Assembly: GCA_946624335.1 (NCBI GenBank)
Contig: CAMOSA010000077.1
Location: forward strand, 1 to 10,833
Direction of reading: 5' to 3'
From: an uncultured Prevotellaceae bacterium
GTDB lineage: Bacteria; Bacteroidota; Bacteroidia; Bacteroidales; Bacteroidaceae
Length of the DNA stretch: 10,833 nucleotides
Position 1 is the first letter of the stretch. Each line of letters starts with the position of its first letter. Made by a program: the position numbers and the translations under genes. The notes beneath the pieces are model-generated. The model searched no databases. It was not told where the DNA came from and was given only the letters and a program-made list of their open reading frames with translations. Below are positions 1 through 8,062 of this stretch, piece by piece.

Positions 1-99
1 TTCATCGCGTCACCGAGCCAACTTCATCGCGTCACCGAGCCAACTTCATCGCGTCACCGAGCCAACTTCATCGCGTCACCGAGCCAACTTCATCGCGTC
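1..99. repeat. 22-bp tandem repeat array, 4.5 exact copies, cut by the window edge
   Basis: Four identical 22-bp units (1-22, 23-44, 45-66, 67-88) are followed by an 11-base partial copy at 89-99. Each unit begins TTCATCGCGT and ends GAGCCAAC. The units abut with no spacers. The first complete unit starts at base 1, so the array probably continues to the left and its total copy number cannot be given. The unit is about 59% GC and sits directly against AT-rich DNA. Because 22 is not a multiple of three, the array would shift frame at each unit and is unlikely to be coding. It is best described as a minisatellite (VNTR-like locus). I see no clear dyad symmetry in the unit and assign no function. 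Confidence 0.95.
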
Positions 100-255
100 G
101 CGTATCCATTAGTTTCTTGCTGACTGTTTGTGTAGCATCTTTTACCCATCTGAACTTTAATAGGTGTTATGTTTAATAGTAAATAGCAATTTGCCATGAT
201 GAGGAAGAAATCGGGATAAAATACACCTTAATATAATATAAAAAGACGATAAGGC

Positions 256-286
256 TTGGCTCGTTCAATAAAATGAACTATTTTTG
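256..286 (+). promoter_or_regulatory. candidate Bacteroidetes-type promoter (TTG, then TATTTTTG)
   Basis: TATTTTTG at 279-286 matches the Bacteroidetes -7 consensus TAnnTTTG at every defined position. TTG at 256-258 (within CTTGGC) fits the -33 element, leaving a 20-base spacer. The direction is towards the gene starting at 515, and transcription would begin around 292-297. The match is sequence-only, and in AT-rich DNA such matches can arise by chance. Confidence 0.5.
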
Positions 287-320
287 TCGCGATTATAAGC
301 TCGGAATATAGGCATTAAGC

Positions 321-450
321 AAGATTCGTTGCTATAAATAAAGCTACAGACGAGACATAGATAAATCTACAGTCAAGATATAAATAGCTACCGTCAAGAC
401 ATAAATAGCTACAGTCAAGCTCATAAAAAGCTTCAATCGAGCTCATAAGC
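321..450 (+). repeat. degenerate tandem repeats of about 21 bp in the leader
   Basis: Related units lie head to tail at 346-368, 369-389, 390-410, 411-432 and 433-450, with a possible more diverged unit at 321-345. The best pair (369-389 and 390-410) agrees at 19 of 21 positions. A typical unit starts ACAGTCAAG and ends ATAAATAGCT. The later units change to TCAAGCTCATAA and TCGAGCTCATAA. The ladder lies between the promoter candidate and the start codon at 515, so it would be in the transcript leader. It is unrelated in sequence to the 22-bp array at the left edge. Protein binding sites, RNA structure or neutral slippage are all possible. Confidence 0.75.
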
Positions 451-514
451 ACCAAGGTCGGAACCTATTAACACCCTTGAACAAAGGACAGAAAACTAAT
501 TAACGAAAAATATA

Positions 515-3193
515 ATGAGAAAGTTTTTTACTTCATTCATTCTGGTGAGCTGCTGGCTGATGCCAATCACCAGCCTGGCACAGACCGATGTCACCAACAA
601 ATTTATTAAAGACCCAAGCTTCGAGAAGAAAGGCGAAGGCTGGACAATCGCCAATTTGAAATCGCAGACGAACACGTCGTTCACGAAGAAAAAGGGATCT
701 GTTTACATGGAGAAATGGACGGGACAAGGCAACGCTGTCGGCAACGGATCGGCCGTACAGACGCTGACGGGCTTGGCCGCTGGCAAGTATCGCCTCACCG
801 CCGCCGCTCAGAATATTCAGCAAGGCGCAGCTTCCGATGCACAGACGGGAGCCTCCATTTACGCCGGCACCACGACGAACGCTACAAAGGTGCTGACACC
901 AGCCGACTACAGTGTAGACTTCGAAACGCCTGGAACTGACGTAACTATCGGATTCCGTGCCGTTAACGCTTCCGGCAACTGGATATGCGTCGACAATTTC
1001 CGCCTTTCTTATCTCGCCCCAGACCTCGCTCTTCTGCAGACAGCTGTGGAGAATGCAAAGGCTGTCATCACAGCCTCCGAGAAATCAACGATGGCTGGCA
1101 TACAGCCCACTCCGAAGGCTGAACTCAACGCTGCCATAAAAGCTGCCGAGGCAATGACGGCAGAATCGACGGAGGAAGAACTGAAGGAAGCAAGCTTTAA
1201 CCTCGCTGAAAAGCAGGCTGTTGCGAGCGACAACGCTGATGCACTTAAGGAACTGAAAACGGCTGCCAACCGTGCCCGCACCCGTCTGTCAAGTGATATG
1301 GCCGAGAGCTATACCCAAGCCCTTCAGGCTGCCTACGATGCTGCTCTGGCCGTGCTTGCCTTGGAGGATGACACGGATGTCGCAGCTGCGTTGGAGCAGC
1401 TGGAGACGGCCTACGCCAACGCCGACGCCAGCTACAATGCCAAGAAGACGCTGAAGGCGGCCATCACTGCTGCCGAGCGCTACTACGACGCGGACAAAGA
1501 AGGTGCAGAAGCCTTTAGCGAAGCCATCGCACAAGCCGTGGCCGTTCGTGACGATGCTTCATCCACGCCCGAACAGATGAACGAAGCAGCCAAGACCCTC
1601 GAAGACGCAACACTCTTCTACCGCGTGCAGAACGGAACCGGAAACCCGATGAATGTCAGGACGCTAAGCGTCATTCAGGGCGCGACCGAGATCTTTGGCC
1701 GTGCCACCTTCTCTGGCGGTACGGCACGCGAGAAGGGATTCTGCTATAGCGAGAACCCTGAGCCCACCATCTTCGATGGACGTTCGACGACGTCCTATAC
1801 GAATAATGGCGAAATCTACGCTATGCAGGACCTGAAACCGGCCACCGTCTATTATGTGCGTGCCTATGCCATCACCAACACCTATATGCTCTCGTATGGC
1901 GATGTTATAAAGATTGTGACACGCCCCATCGGCAACGTCACGTTCAGCTATGACAATGCCGGCGATGTCGCAACGAACCAACGCATCTACAACGCCTGTG
2001 TCGAGGCCGTTTGGATGTGGAATAACATCACAGGTATCCGCAACTTCCATCTCGACGCCCACTATGTGCCAGGTGCCGGAGCCGGCGGCGGAACAGCCGA
2101 TTGCAGCTACGGCGGCTATATGCGTGTGAGCCAGACGACAAGCTATCAGCGCACCGGAACCATCCTTCACGAGGGTGCTCATGGACAAGGTATGGTGCCG
2201 TACACCGACTGGACGAACTCCATCTACCGTAGTAACGGTGACCGTGGCGAATGGCTTGGCCCGCGTGTAGACCGCGTCATTCGGTTCCTCGACAACAGCA
2301 GCACGGCCAAGCTGCATGGCGACACCCAGCATATGTGGCCCTATGGCATTAACGGCGCTCATGAAGACACGGGGTCACCTATTCTCTATCGCGCCAATGC
2401 CTTGCTCGTAGGCGCACTCGCCGAGGATGGCATCGTTACGCCTAACATGGATTTCCTCAAGCCGGCCTACTCCTTCGTGCAGGACGACGAAACGAAATAT
2501 TACATCAAGAACGAGTCCACAGACCGTGGCCTGGGCACATCGTATCTCGTGCAGACTTCAAACGCAGCCGTGCGTTTCCAGGAGATGACGGCCGACGAGG
2601 TGTTCGGCAATGATTCCTGTGCGTGGTACATCACCTTTAACCCTGCCACGTGCTACTACACGTTCCAGAATGTCGCCACCGGCCGTTACCTTAACATGAG
2701 TACGAGCAATGCCTCGGCGCTGACCGGTCAGACCAATGCCCGCTTCCAGCTGCTGGGCAACCGCAACCAGACGACCTTCGACGACTTCACGTTTGCCGGC
2801 ACATCATATTGGGTTGTCGCAGCCAGCAACCATCATGCGATGAGCGCTACGGTAGTGGGTGCCACGAGCGTCGAATTCGACCATAGCGATGCTGCCACAG
2901 CACAGCGCTGGCTGTTCCTGACGTCGGACGAAGTGACACGCTTTGCTCAGTCCATCGGTGAGACCGTAGGCATCTGCAAGCCATCGCTGCGACAGGATGT
3001 GCAGACACTCAACGTCATTGGCGGTCAGGGCGAGATGGTCATTACCGCAAACGGAGAGGGACGCATGGCTCATGTCTATACCATCGATGGCCGTAGCATA
3101 GAGCAAGTCTATGTGCAGCGCGGTGCCACCGCAAAAATCAATCTGCCCCGAGGTATTTATCTCGTAGGCGGACAAAAGGTTGTCGTCCGCTGA
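515..3193 (+). CDS. secreted modular protein with zincin-like HEGAH motif (putative metallopeptidase)
   Basis: This 892-residue protein is probably exported. Residues 1-22 form a signal peptide (basic MRK, hydrophobic core, S-L-A cleavage site before Q23). Reading along: residues about 30-168 look like a jelly-roll carbohydrate-binding module; 169-372 are Ala/Glu-rich helical repeats resembling FIVAR units; 375-470 resemble a fibronectin type III fold; 473-640 hold the likely catalytic region with H552-E553-x-x-H556, the HExxH zinc signature, and a second His-rich stretch HMWPYGINGAHED at 606-618; about 650-805 resemble a ricin-type beta-trefoil (YYIKN, GRYLN, RWLF); about 830-892 resemble a type IX secretion or DUF6383-like tail ending GIYLVGGQKVVVR. 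The third metal ligand is not settled: E579, 22 residues after H556, would suit a gluzincin, while H606, H616 and E617 are alternatives; the metzincin third position is Pro562. The motif is HEGAH rather than the HExGH of M60 peptidases, so I assign no family. The domain mix suggests action on glycoproteins or polysaccharide-associated protein outside the cell. There is no Shine-Dalgarno sequence, as is usual in this phylum. Confidence 0.85.
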   Translation: MRKFFTSFILVSCWLMPITSLAQTDVTNKFIKDPSFEKKGEGWTIANLKSQTNTSFTKKKGSVYMEKWTGQGNAVGNGSAVQTLTGLAAGKYRLTAAAQNIQQGAASDAQTGASIYAGTTTNATKVLTPADYSVDFETPGTDVTIGFRAVNASGNWICVDNFRLSYLAPDLALLQTAVENAKAVITASEKSTMAGIQPTPKAELNAAIKAAEAMTAESTEEELKEASFNLAEKQAVASDNADALKELKTAANRARTRLSSDMAESYTQALQAAYDAALAVLALEDDTDVAAALEQLETAYANADASYNAKKTLKAAITAAERYYDADKEGAEAFSEAIAQAVAVRDDASSTPEQMNEAAKTLEDATLFYRVQNGTGNPMNVRTLSVIQGATEIFGRATFSGGTAREKGFCYSENPEPTIFDGRSTTSYTNNGEIYAMQDLKPATVYYVRAYAITNTYMLSYGDVIKIVTRPIGNVTFSYDNAGDVATNQRIYNACVEAVWMWNNITGIRNFHLDAHYVPGAGAGGGTADCSYGGYMRVSQTTSYQRTGTILHEGAHGQGMVPYTDWTNSIYRSNGDRGEWLGPRVDRVIRFLDNSSTAKLHGDTQHMWPYGINGAHEDTGSPILYRANALLVGALAEDGIVTPNMDFLKPAYSFVQDDETKYYIKNESTDRGLGTSYLVQTSNAAVRFQEMTADEVFGNDSCAWYITFNPATCYYTFQNVATGRYLNMSTSNASALTGQTNARFQLLGNRNQTTFDDFTFAGTSYWVVAASNHHAMSATVVGATSVEFDHSDAATAQRWLFLTSDEVTRFAQSIGETVGICKPSLRQDVQTLNVIGGQGEMVITANGEGRMAHVYTIDGRSIEQVYVQRGATAKINLPRGIYLVGGQKVVVR

Positions 3194-3246
3194 TGAACGT
3201 CTATCGACTTTTCGGAGATTCTGTCTAACGTTATACTTCAGTTAAA

Positions 3247-3858
3247 ATGTATATTATAGGTATCGCAGGCGGTACAGGCTCTGGCAAGACCACGGTTGTC
3301 CGCAAAATCGTAGAGTCATTGCCCAACTCACAGGTTGCGGTGATTCCTCAGGACTCGTACTACAATGACAACACCGGCATTTCCATGGAAGATCGTCGGA
3401 AGATCAACTTCGACCATCCCAATGCCTTCGACTGGAAACTGCTTATCCATCAGATCAATGAGCTTCGTGCCGGCCGTGCTATCGAGCAGCCGACCTACTC
3501 GTACATCGAGAGCAATCGCCTGCCGGAGACGATACATATAGAGCCTTGTGAGGTTATCATCATCGAAGGCATTATGGCCTTATGCCGGAAGGAGTTGCGT
3601 GACCTGATGGACTTGAAGATCTTTGTCGATGCCGATCCCGACGACCGCCTGATTCGCGTCATCTCACGCGACATGGCAGAACGTGGCCGAACGGCGCAGA
3701 TGGTCATGGACCGCTATATCGATGTGCTGAAACCGATGCATCTTGAGTTCATCGAACCGACGAAACGCTATGCTGATCTCATCATTCCGCAAGGCGGCGA
3801 GAACAAGAAAGCGATAGACATCATGAGGACGTATATCATCCATCGGTTGAAACCCTGA
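3247..3858 (+). CDS. udk: uridine kinase (uridine/cytidine salvage)
   Basis: The enzyme phosphorylates uridine and cytidine to UMP and CMP with ATP or GTP in the cytoplasmic pyrimidine salvage pathway. The 203-residue protein starts with a P-loop, GGTGSGKT at residues 8-15 with Lys14. PQDSYY at 34-39 carries the conserved Asp36, the expected catalytic base. NFDHPNAFDW and QPTYSY are typical nucleoside-binding segments, and IIIEGIMAL, FVDADPDDRLIRVISRD and the EPTKRYADLIIP stretch complete the uridine kinase signature. Length is close to that of E. coli Udk (213). The ATG at 3247 places the P-loop at the normal distance from the N-terminus. The gene lies 53 bases after the secreted protein and 66 bases before the lytic transglycosylase. 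I see no strong terminator before it, so both readthrough and a weak local promoter are possible. Confidence 0.96.
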   Translation: MYIIGIAGGTGSGKTTVVRKIVESLPNSQVAVIPQDSYYNDNTGISMEDRRKINFDHPNAFDWKLLIHQINELRAGRAIEQPTYSYIESNRLPETIHIEPCEVIIIEGIMALCRKELRDLMDLKIFVDADPDDRLIRVISRDMAERGRTAQMVMDRYIDVLKPMHLEFIEPTKRYADLIIPQGGENKKAIDIMRTYIIHRLKP

Positions 3859-3924
3859 CAGATAAGCCTTTAGTCATTGGAATTTAAGCAATACCACTCC
3901 CCTACCCGCTCCTTGCGTGCCACG

Positions 3925-5151
3925 ATGTCTGCCGCAAGGAGCGTTGCTGTGGCCACCTTTGTGATGGCTGCACTGCTGGCCTGTCAACCGGAGCGTAAGA
4001 CGATGCCTTCGGTCATGTTCGGTAAGGCCGAGGATGAGCTCATCTCAGCCGAATACGACCTTGATGACATCCAATCGGCCGGCGAGCTCATCGCCGTGAC
4101 GCTATCAGGCCCCGAGACCTATTACGAATATCGTGGGCAGGGCTTTGGCCTTCAATATACGATGGCAGAAGCCTTTGCCCGCAGTGTCGGTGCCAGACTC
4201 CGCATGGAAATCGTCAGCGATAGCGCAGAACTGTTCTCATACCTGGCTGCCGGCGAAGCCGACCTCATCGCGCTGGAGGTGGACAGCAACAGGTTGGAAG
4301 CCTTTGCGGGCAGCGCCGCCGATTCCCTCGACGCTTCCTTCGAGGCCACGAAGCCGCAATGGATCGTGCGTTCCAATTCGTCTGAGTTGGCAGAAGCCAT
4401 CAACCGGTGGTGGAAGGATGATACACGGCAACGCTTTCTGGCGATGGAAAATGAGCGCCACAGCAAGTCGCAACAGCGCCGTGTGCAGACCCGTCCGCCC
4501 ATGCTGTCCCGGCAGAAAGGCATCATCAGTTCCTATGACGACCTCTTCATCCGCCATGCGTCTCGCATTGGATGGGACTGGCGCTTGCTGGCTGCTCAGT
4601 GCTATCAGGAGTCCGGCTTTGACCCGCGTGCCGTCTCATGGGCCGGCGCACAGGGCCTCATGCAGATCATGCCATCGACGGCGTCGCGACTGGGTCTCTC
4701 ACGCAGTGATGTCTATTCCCCCGAACACAATATTGATGCCGCCGCCCGCTATCTCGTCATTCTCGAAGATGCCTTCTCGGATATCCGCAGCCGTCAGGAG
4801 CGTATCAATTTTGTCTTAGCTGCTTATAACGGAGGCGCTGGTCACGTCCGCGACGCAATGGCTTTGGCACAGAAGAACGGGCATAATCCTCACCGCTGGT
4901 CAGAGGTCGATCCTTATATCCTGTGCCTCTCCCAGCCGCAGTACTACCGCGACCCGATTGTCAAATATGGATATCTGCGTGGCAGCGAGACATCGGGCTA
5001 TGTGCGTCAGATACAGTCGCGATGGGCCTCCTACCGCGGTGCTGCGCCCTCTCATCATTCGTCTTCTTCGGCAGCTGTTGAAGGTAGCAGCAAGCCCTCA
5101 CGTGTCAAGCCGCGGTCAGCGTACATCACTGATTCGCTGCTCATACAATAA
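3925..5151 (+). CDS. mltF: MltF-like membrane-bound lytic murein transglycosylase (lipoprotein)
   Basis: Lytic transglycosylases cleave the MurNAc-GlcNAc bond of peptidoglycan and leave 1,6-anhydro ends. From the ATG at 3925 the protein has 408 residues and a lipoprotein signal ending in lipobox L-L-A-C with Cys20, so it should be anchored in the envelope. An in-frame TTG at 3877 would add 16 residues and displace the lipoprotein signal from the N-terminus; I prefer the ATG. Residues about 45-165 resemble part of a bacterial solute-binding family 3 domain (GQGFGLQYTMAEAFA, GEADLIA, then WIVRSNSSELAEAINRWW). Residues about 200-340 form an SLT domain with catalytic Glu229 in QESGFDP, then AQGLMQIMPSTA and AAYNGGAGH. 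The order matches MltF, but the solute-binding part seems about 100 residues short and may lack one lobe. The C-terminal tail is Ser-rich and of no recognised fold. It ends 13 bases before the helicase gene, which implies co-transcription. Confidence 0.9.
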   Translation: MSAARSVAVATFVMAALLACQPERKTMPSVMFGKAEDELISAEYDLDDIQSAGELIAVTLSGPETYYEYRGQGFGLQYTMAEAFARSVGARLRMEIVSDSAELFSYLAAGEADLIALEVDSNRLEAFAGSAADSLDASFEATKPQWIVRSNSSELAEAINRWWKDDTRQRFLAMENERHSKSQQRRVQTRPPMLSRQKGIISSYDDLFIRHASRIGWDWRLLAAQCYQESGFDPRAVSWAGAQGLMQIMPSTASRLGLSRSDVYSPEHNIDAAARYLVILEDAFSDIRSRQERINFVLAAYNGGAGHVRDAMALAQKNGHNPHRWSEVDPYILCLSQPQYYRDPIVKYGYLRGSETSGYVRQIQSRWASYRGAAPSHHSSSSAAVEGSSKPSRVKPRSAYITDSLLIQ

Positions 5152-5164
5152 GGTCTTCGAAGCG

Positions 5165-8062
5165 ATGAATTGGATCAAGAAACGACGGCTCACCGTAGAC
5201 GGCTGGACAGATGATACGATCATCGGCGACGGCCTCGTCGTGTCTAATGCTGACCTTATTCCGCCCAACTACTTATATCGTGGTGCACAACTGAACCTGT
5301 TGCTTTCAGAGGTGCAGGAAGATGGCTCGTGGGTGCCGCAGCATATCGTGCTGGATCCCGATTATCTCGTTGACGTGACGACAATATGCCGTTGTTTTAC
5401 CCATTATGGCGACTCGCCTGCTTCCTATCTGTTGGGCAAGTTCATGATGTCGCAGACCACTTCGGCCATCCTCCTCGGTAACGCGGCCAATCAGTTTCTC
5501 GACGACAGTGTCAATGCCGGCAGCGAAGCCGATGCCGAGAGCGTTTACCGACAGTCGTTACGCAAGACTTTTCTCAGTGATCCCTTGCGCTTTGCTATGA
5601 CCGACGGCATCGACCAGCAGTTCTCAGAGCAATGCCGGCAGCAGTTCATGAATATCTGGACCACCGTCCGCGACCGTCTGCCCAGCCAGGTGACACTCGA
5701 GTCGGCCTTCCTCTGTGAAGCCTTAGGCATACAGGGACGTATGGACTTGATGACCCTGGACCATCGCACCATCTGGGAGTTGAAATCCGGAAAGGCAAAC
5801 GTTGACGAGAGCTACCGCTACGAGCATGCCATGCAGATGGCACTCTACAAGGAGTCGCTCTACTACAATGAGGGACTACCCTACGCCCAAGTGTCTACTC
5901 TGCTCCTCTATTCACGCTACCCTCATCTCATGGACATACGTCTCGGTCGCAATGACATCCATCGTGCCATTGCCGTCCGCAACGGCATCGTTCACCTTGA
6001 ACATCTGCTCAACGATCATCCCGAACGTATCCTTGATATCCTCACAGAACAGCACTTCAATACTGCAGGCATCAGCGACCGTTTCTACGAGGGCTATCTC
6101 CGTCCACGGATTATCAGTTTCCTCAAAGGCTTGCATAGTGCATCGCCTCTTGCCAAAGCCTACTTCCATCGTATGCTTGCCTTTGTCCAGCGCGAGCAGT
6201 TCTTGGCCAAGACGGGCATCGAGGGTCAGAATCTGCCAGCGGGTCATCATGGCTTTGCCGACACTTGGCGTATAGACAACGAGGCAAAGATGGATGCCGG
6301 CCGCTTGATTCCCCACCTGCGGCTGACTCCCGTTATGCGTGACGACCTTGTAGTGGCCTTGGATGGCGTGACGACATCCATCGACGAGTCGTCCAACTTC
6401 CGCGTCGGCGATTTGGTCATGCTGTATCCGCAGCGCTTATCTGCCCCGGCCAATGCTTACATCACTTGCGTCATCGAACGCCTCGCGGCAGATTCGCTAC
6501 GCTTGCGGCTTCGCTATCCGCAGCATGACACCAGCTTCCTCGATGACCCTCAAACGCTTTTTGCCATTGAGCCGTCCCACGCTGATTCCAGTTATACGGT
6601 CTTGTACCGTGGCCTCTATGCGTTCCTGACGATGGACGCACGTAGGCAACAAATTATTTTAGGTCAGCAACTTCCGGGATTTGACTGCACCAAGACTCTA
6701 ATTACGACGATCGCCAACGAAACGCTTCGCGATATCGTTCTTAGAGCCAAGCAAGCACAAGACTTCTTCCTGCTCATCGGTCCTCCTGGAACAGGTAAGA
6801 CTTCGGTAGCCCTACGTCTCATGGTCGAGGAGTTCCTTGCCGTTCATGCACGGCAGTCAGCATCGTCGCTCTTGCTGATGGCTTTCACCAATCGTGCTGT
6901 CGACGAGATCTGTGGTATGCTCTCTCAGATTGCTGCTCCCTATCTCCGTCTTGGGCCCGAACTATCCTGTGGCGAGGAGCATCGCGGTCATCTCGTCAGC
7001 GTTCAGGCGGCAGCACATCCGACCCGTAAGTCCATACGTTCGTTGTTGTTGGACACTCCCATCATCGTAGGCACGCTGTCCTCCATCTCGACCCTTCCCG
7101 AGCTGTTCCGCCTGAAGCATTTCTCGACGGCGATTATCGATGAAGCCTCGCAGGCCTTGGAGCCGCATCTGTTGCCTCTCTTCTGTGCCATCGATCAGTT
7201 CGGCAGCCCGGCCATCGACAAGTTTATCCTTATTGGCGACCATAAACAGTTGCCAGCTGTCGTCGTGCAATCGCCAGCCGAATCAGCGGTGACCGACGAT
7301 TGTCTGCGAGCCATTGGGCTGAGCGATTGTCGCCGGTCGTTCTTCGAGCGTATGCATGAGCTGGCGGTGAAGCATGGTCGCACTGACATCATCGGTTTGC
7401 TCCATCGTCAAGGTCGAATGCACGCCGACATCGCCGATTTCGTCAATCGCCATTACTATGAGGGCAAGCTCGATCTGGTGCCTTTGCCACACCAAACCGG
7501 CCCGCTGCCCTACCCTGCCATAGCCTCGGAACGTATGTTGGCTGTCAATGTCGTGGCTGCCACAGACGAGTGTACGGCCAAGAGCAATCGTGCCGAAGCA
7601 CGTTGTGTGGCTCAGTTGGCCAAGGCTTTGTCGTCAGGCTTTCATTCCTGCACTTCCGGTGGCAACGACGGTCCTGTGTCATCCGCTGAATCAGTGGGCG
7701 ACTGGAACCGTAGACTGGGAATCATAGTCCCGTTCCGTGGCCAAATAACCCTCGTGCGCAGGGCACTTGCGGCATTGGACGTTCCTGATTACGAATCCAT
7801 TACCATCGATACCGTCGAGCGTTTCCAAGGCTCGCAACGTGATGTGATACTCTACTCTACTGTCGTTCATGAGCCGTGGCAACTGCCTATCCTTTCTCAA
7901 CCCGTCGAAGTGAACGGGCAAGTCATTGATCGCAAGCTTAATGTAGCCCTGACCCGCGCTCGCGAGCAGTTTGTCCTGATCGGCGACCACGACCTTCTCC
8001 GTCGTTCTGTACCCTACAGGCAGCTATTAAACGAAATTCACATCGCAACCGGACCCATGTGA
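5165..8062 (+). CDS. Dna2-like PD-(D/E)XK nuclease fused to SF1 helicase
   Basis: The 965-residue protein joins a nuclease to a superfamily 1 (Upf1/Dna2-like) helicase, an arrangement used to unwind and trim DNA ends or flaps. The nuclease motifs are GRMD (Asp194), WELKSGK (Glu205, Lys207) and QMALY (Q224xxxY228), the RecB/Cas4/Dna2 pattern. The helicase motifs are GPPGTGKT at 539-546 (Lys545), IIDEAS (Asp659, Glu660), GDHKQLP at 691-697, RQGRMH (Gln749, Arg751), DTVERFQGSQRD and NVALTRARE (from Asn926, with Arg931 and Arg933). Cysteines 75 and 77 in TICRCF lie where Dna2 has its first cluster cysteine, but no CxxC-type cluster follows the nuclease, so an iron-sulfur centre is doubtful. A linker at about 821-848, rich in Ser and Gly, separates motifs. 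The open frame reaches back to 4958 inside mltF, but similarity to Dna2-type proteins begins only after the ATG at 5165, 13 bases past mltF, which I take as the start. DNA repair or replication is the likely role. The partner of this enzyme, if any, is not visible here. Confidence 0.88.
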   Translation: MNWIKKRRLTVDGWTDDTIIGDGLVVSNADLIPPNYLYRGAQLNLLLSEVQEDGSWVPQHIVLDPDYLVDVTTICRCFTHYGDSPASYLLGKFMMSQTTSAILLGNAANQFLDDSVNAGSEADAESVYRQSLRKTFLSDPLRFAMTDGIDQQFSEQCRQQFMNIWTTVRDRLPSQVTLESAFLCEALGIQGRMDLMTLDHRTIWELKSGKANVDESYRYEHAMQMALYKESLYYNEGLPYAQVSTLLLYSRYPHLMDIRLGRNDIHRAIAVRNGIVHLEHLLNDHPERILDILTEQHFNTAGISDRFYEGYLRPRIISFLKGLHSASPLAKAYFHRMLAFVQREQFLAKTGIEGQNLPAGHHGFADTWRIDNEAKMDAGRLIPHLRLTPVMRDDLVVALDGVTTSIDESSNFRVGDLVMLYPQRLSAPANAYITCVIERLAADSLRLRLRYPQHDTSFLDDPQTLFAIEPSHADSSYTVLYRGLYAFLTMDARRQQIILGQQLPGFDCTKTLITTIANETLRDIVLRAKQAQDFFLLIGPPGTGKTSVALRLMVEEFLAVHARQSASSLLLMAFTNRAVDEICGMLSQIAAPYLRLGPELSCGEEHRGHLVSVQAAAHPTRKSIRSLLLDTPIIVGTLSSISTLPELFRLKHFSTAIIDEASQALEPHLLPLFCAIDQFGSPAIDKFILIGDHKQLPAVVVQSPAESAVTDDCLRAIGLSDCRRSFFERMHELAVKHGRTDIIGLLHRQGRMHADIADFVNRHYYEGKLDLVPLPHQTGPLPYPAIASERMLAVNVVAATDECTAKSNRAEARCVAQLAKALSSGFHSCTSGGNDGPVSSAESVGDWNRRLGIIVPFRGQITLVRRALAALDVPDYESITIDTVERFQGSQRDVILYSTVVHEPWQLPILSQPVEVNGQVIDRKLNVALTRAREQFVLIGDHDLLRRSVPYRQLLNEIHIATGPM

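Larger units (their letters stand above)
100..514. other. AT-rich gene-free leader upstream of the secreted protein gene
   Basis: This stretch has no convincing coding region on either strand; stop codons are frequent in all frames and base composition is much more AT-rich than in the genes. It contains a promoter candidate (256-286) and degenerate repeats (about 321-450), described separately. If the promoter is used, the transcript of the downstream gene would carry an untranslated leader of roughly 220 bases. I see no rRNA, tRNA or recognisable riboswitch here. Confidence 0.7.

Noticed and set aside
1..99. CRISPR array
   Set aside because: The identical units abut with no spacers between them, so this is a plain tandem repeat. 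No cas gene is present in the window.
1664..2362. 232-residue open frame on the minus strand inside the secreted protein gene
   Set aside because: It is antisense to the FnIII-like and HEGAH regions, shows no recognisable domain, and is a shadow of codon bias.
3877..3924. TTG start for the lytic transglycosylase
   Set aside because: It would put 16 polar residues before the lipoprotein signal. The ATG at 3925 gives a normal signal with the lipobox Cys at residue 20.
4958..5164. N-terminal extension of the helicase overlapping mltF
   Set aside because: The extra 69 residues are a frame-shifted reading of the mltF end, with no family similarity. The ATG at 5165 starts the recognisable protein.
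5165..8062. Anti-phage defence system built on the nuclease-helicase
   Set aside because: Nuclease-helicase fusions occur in defence systems, but the neighbours here are housekeeping genes, composition is like theirs, and no partner defence gene is present.
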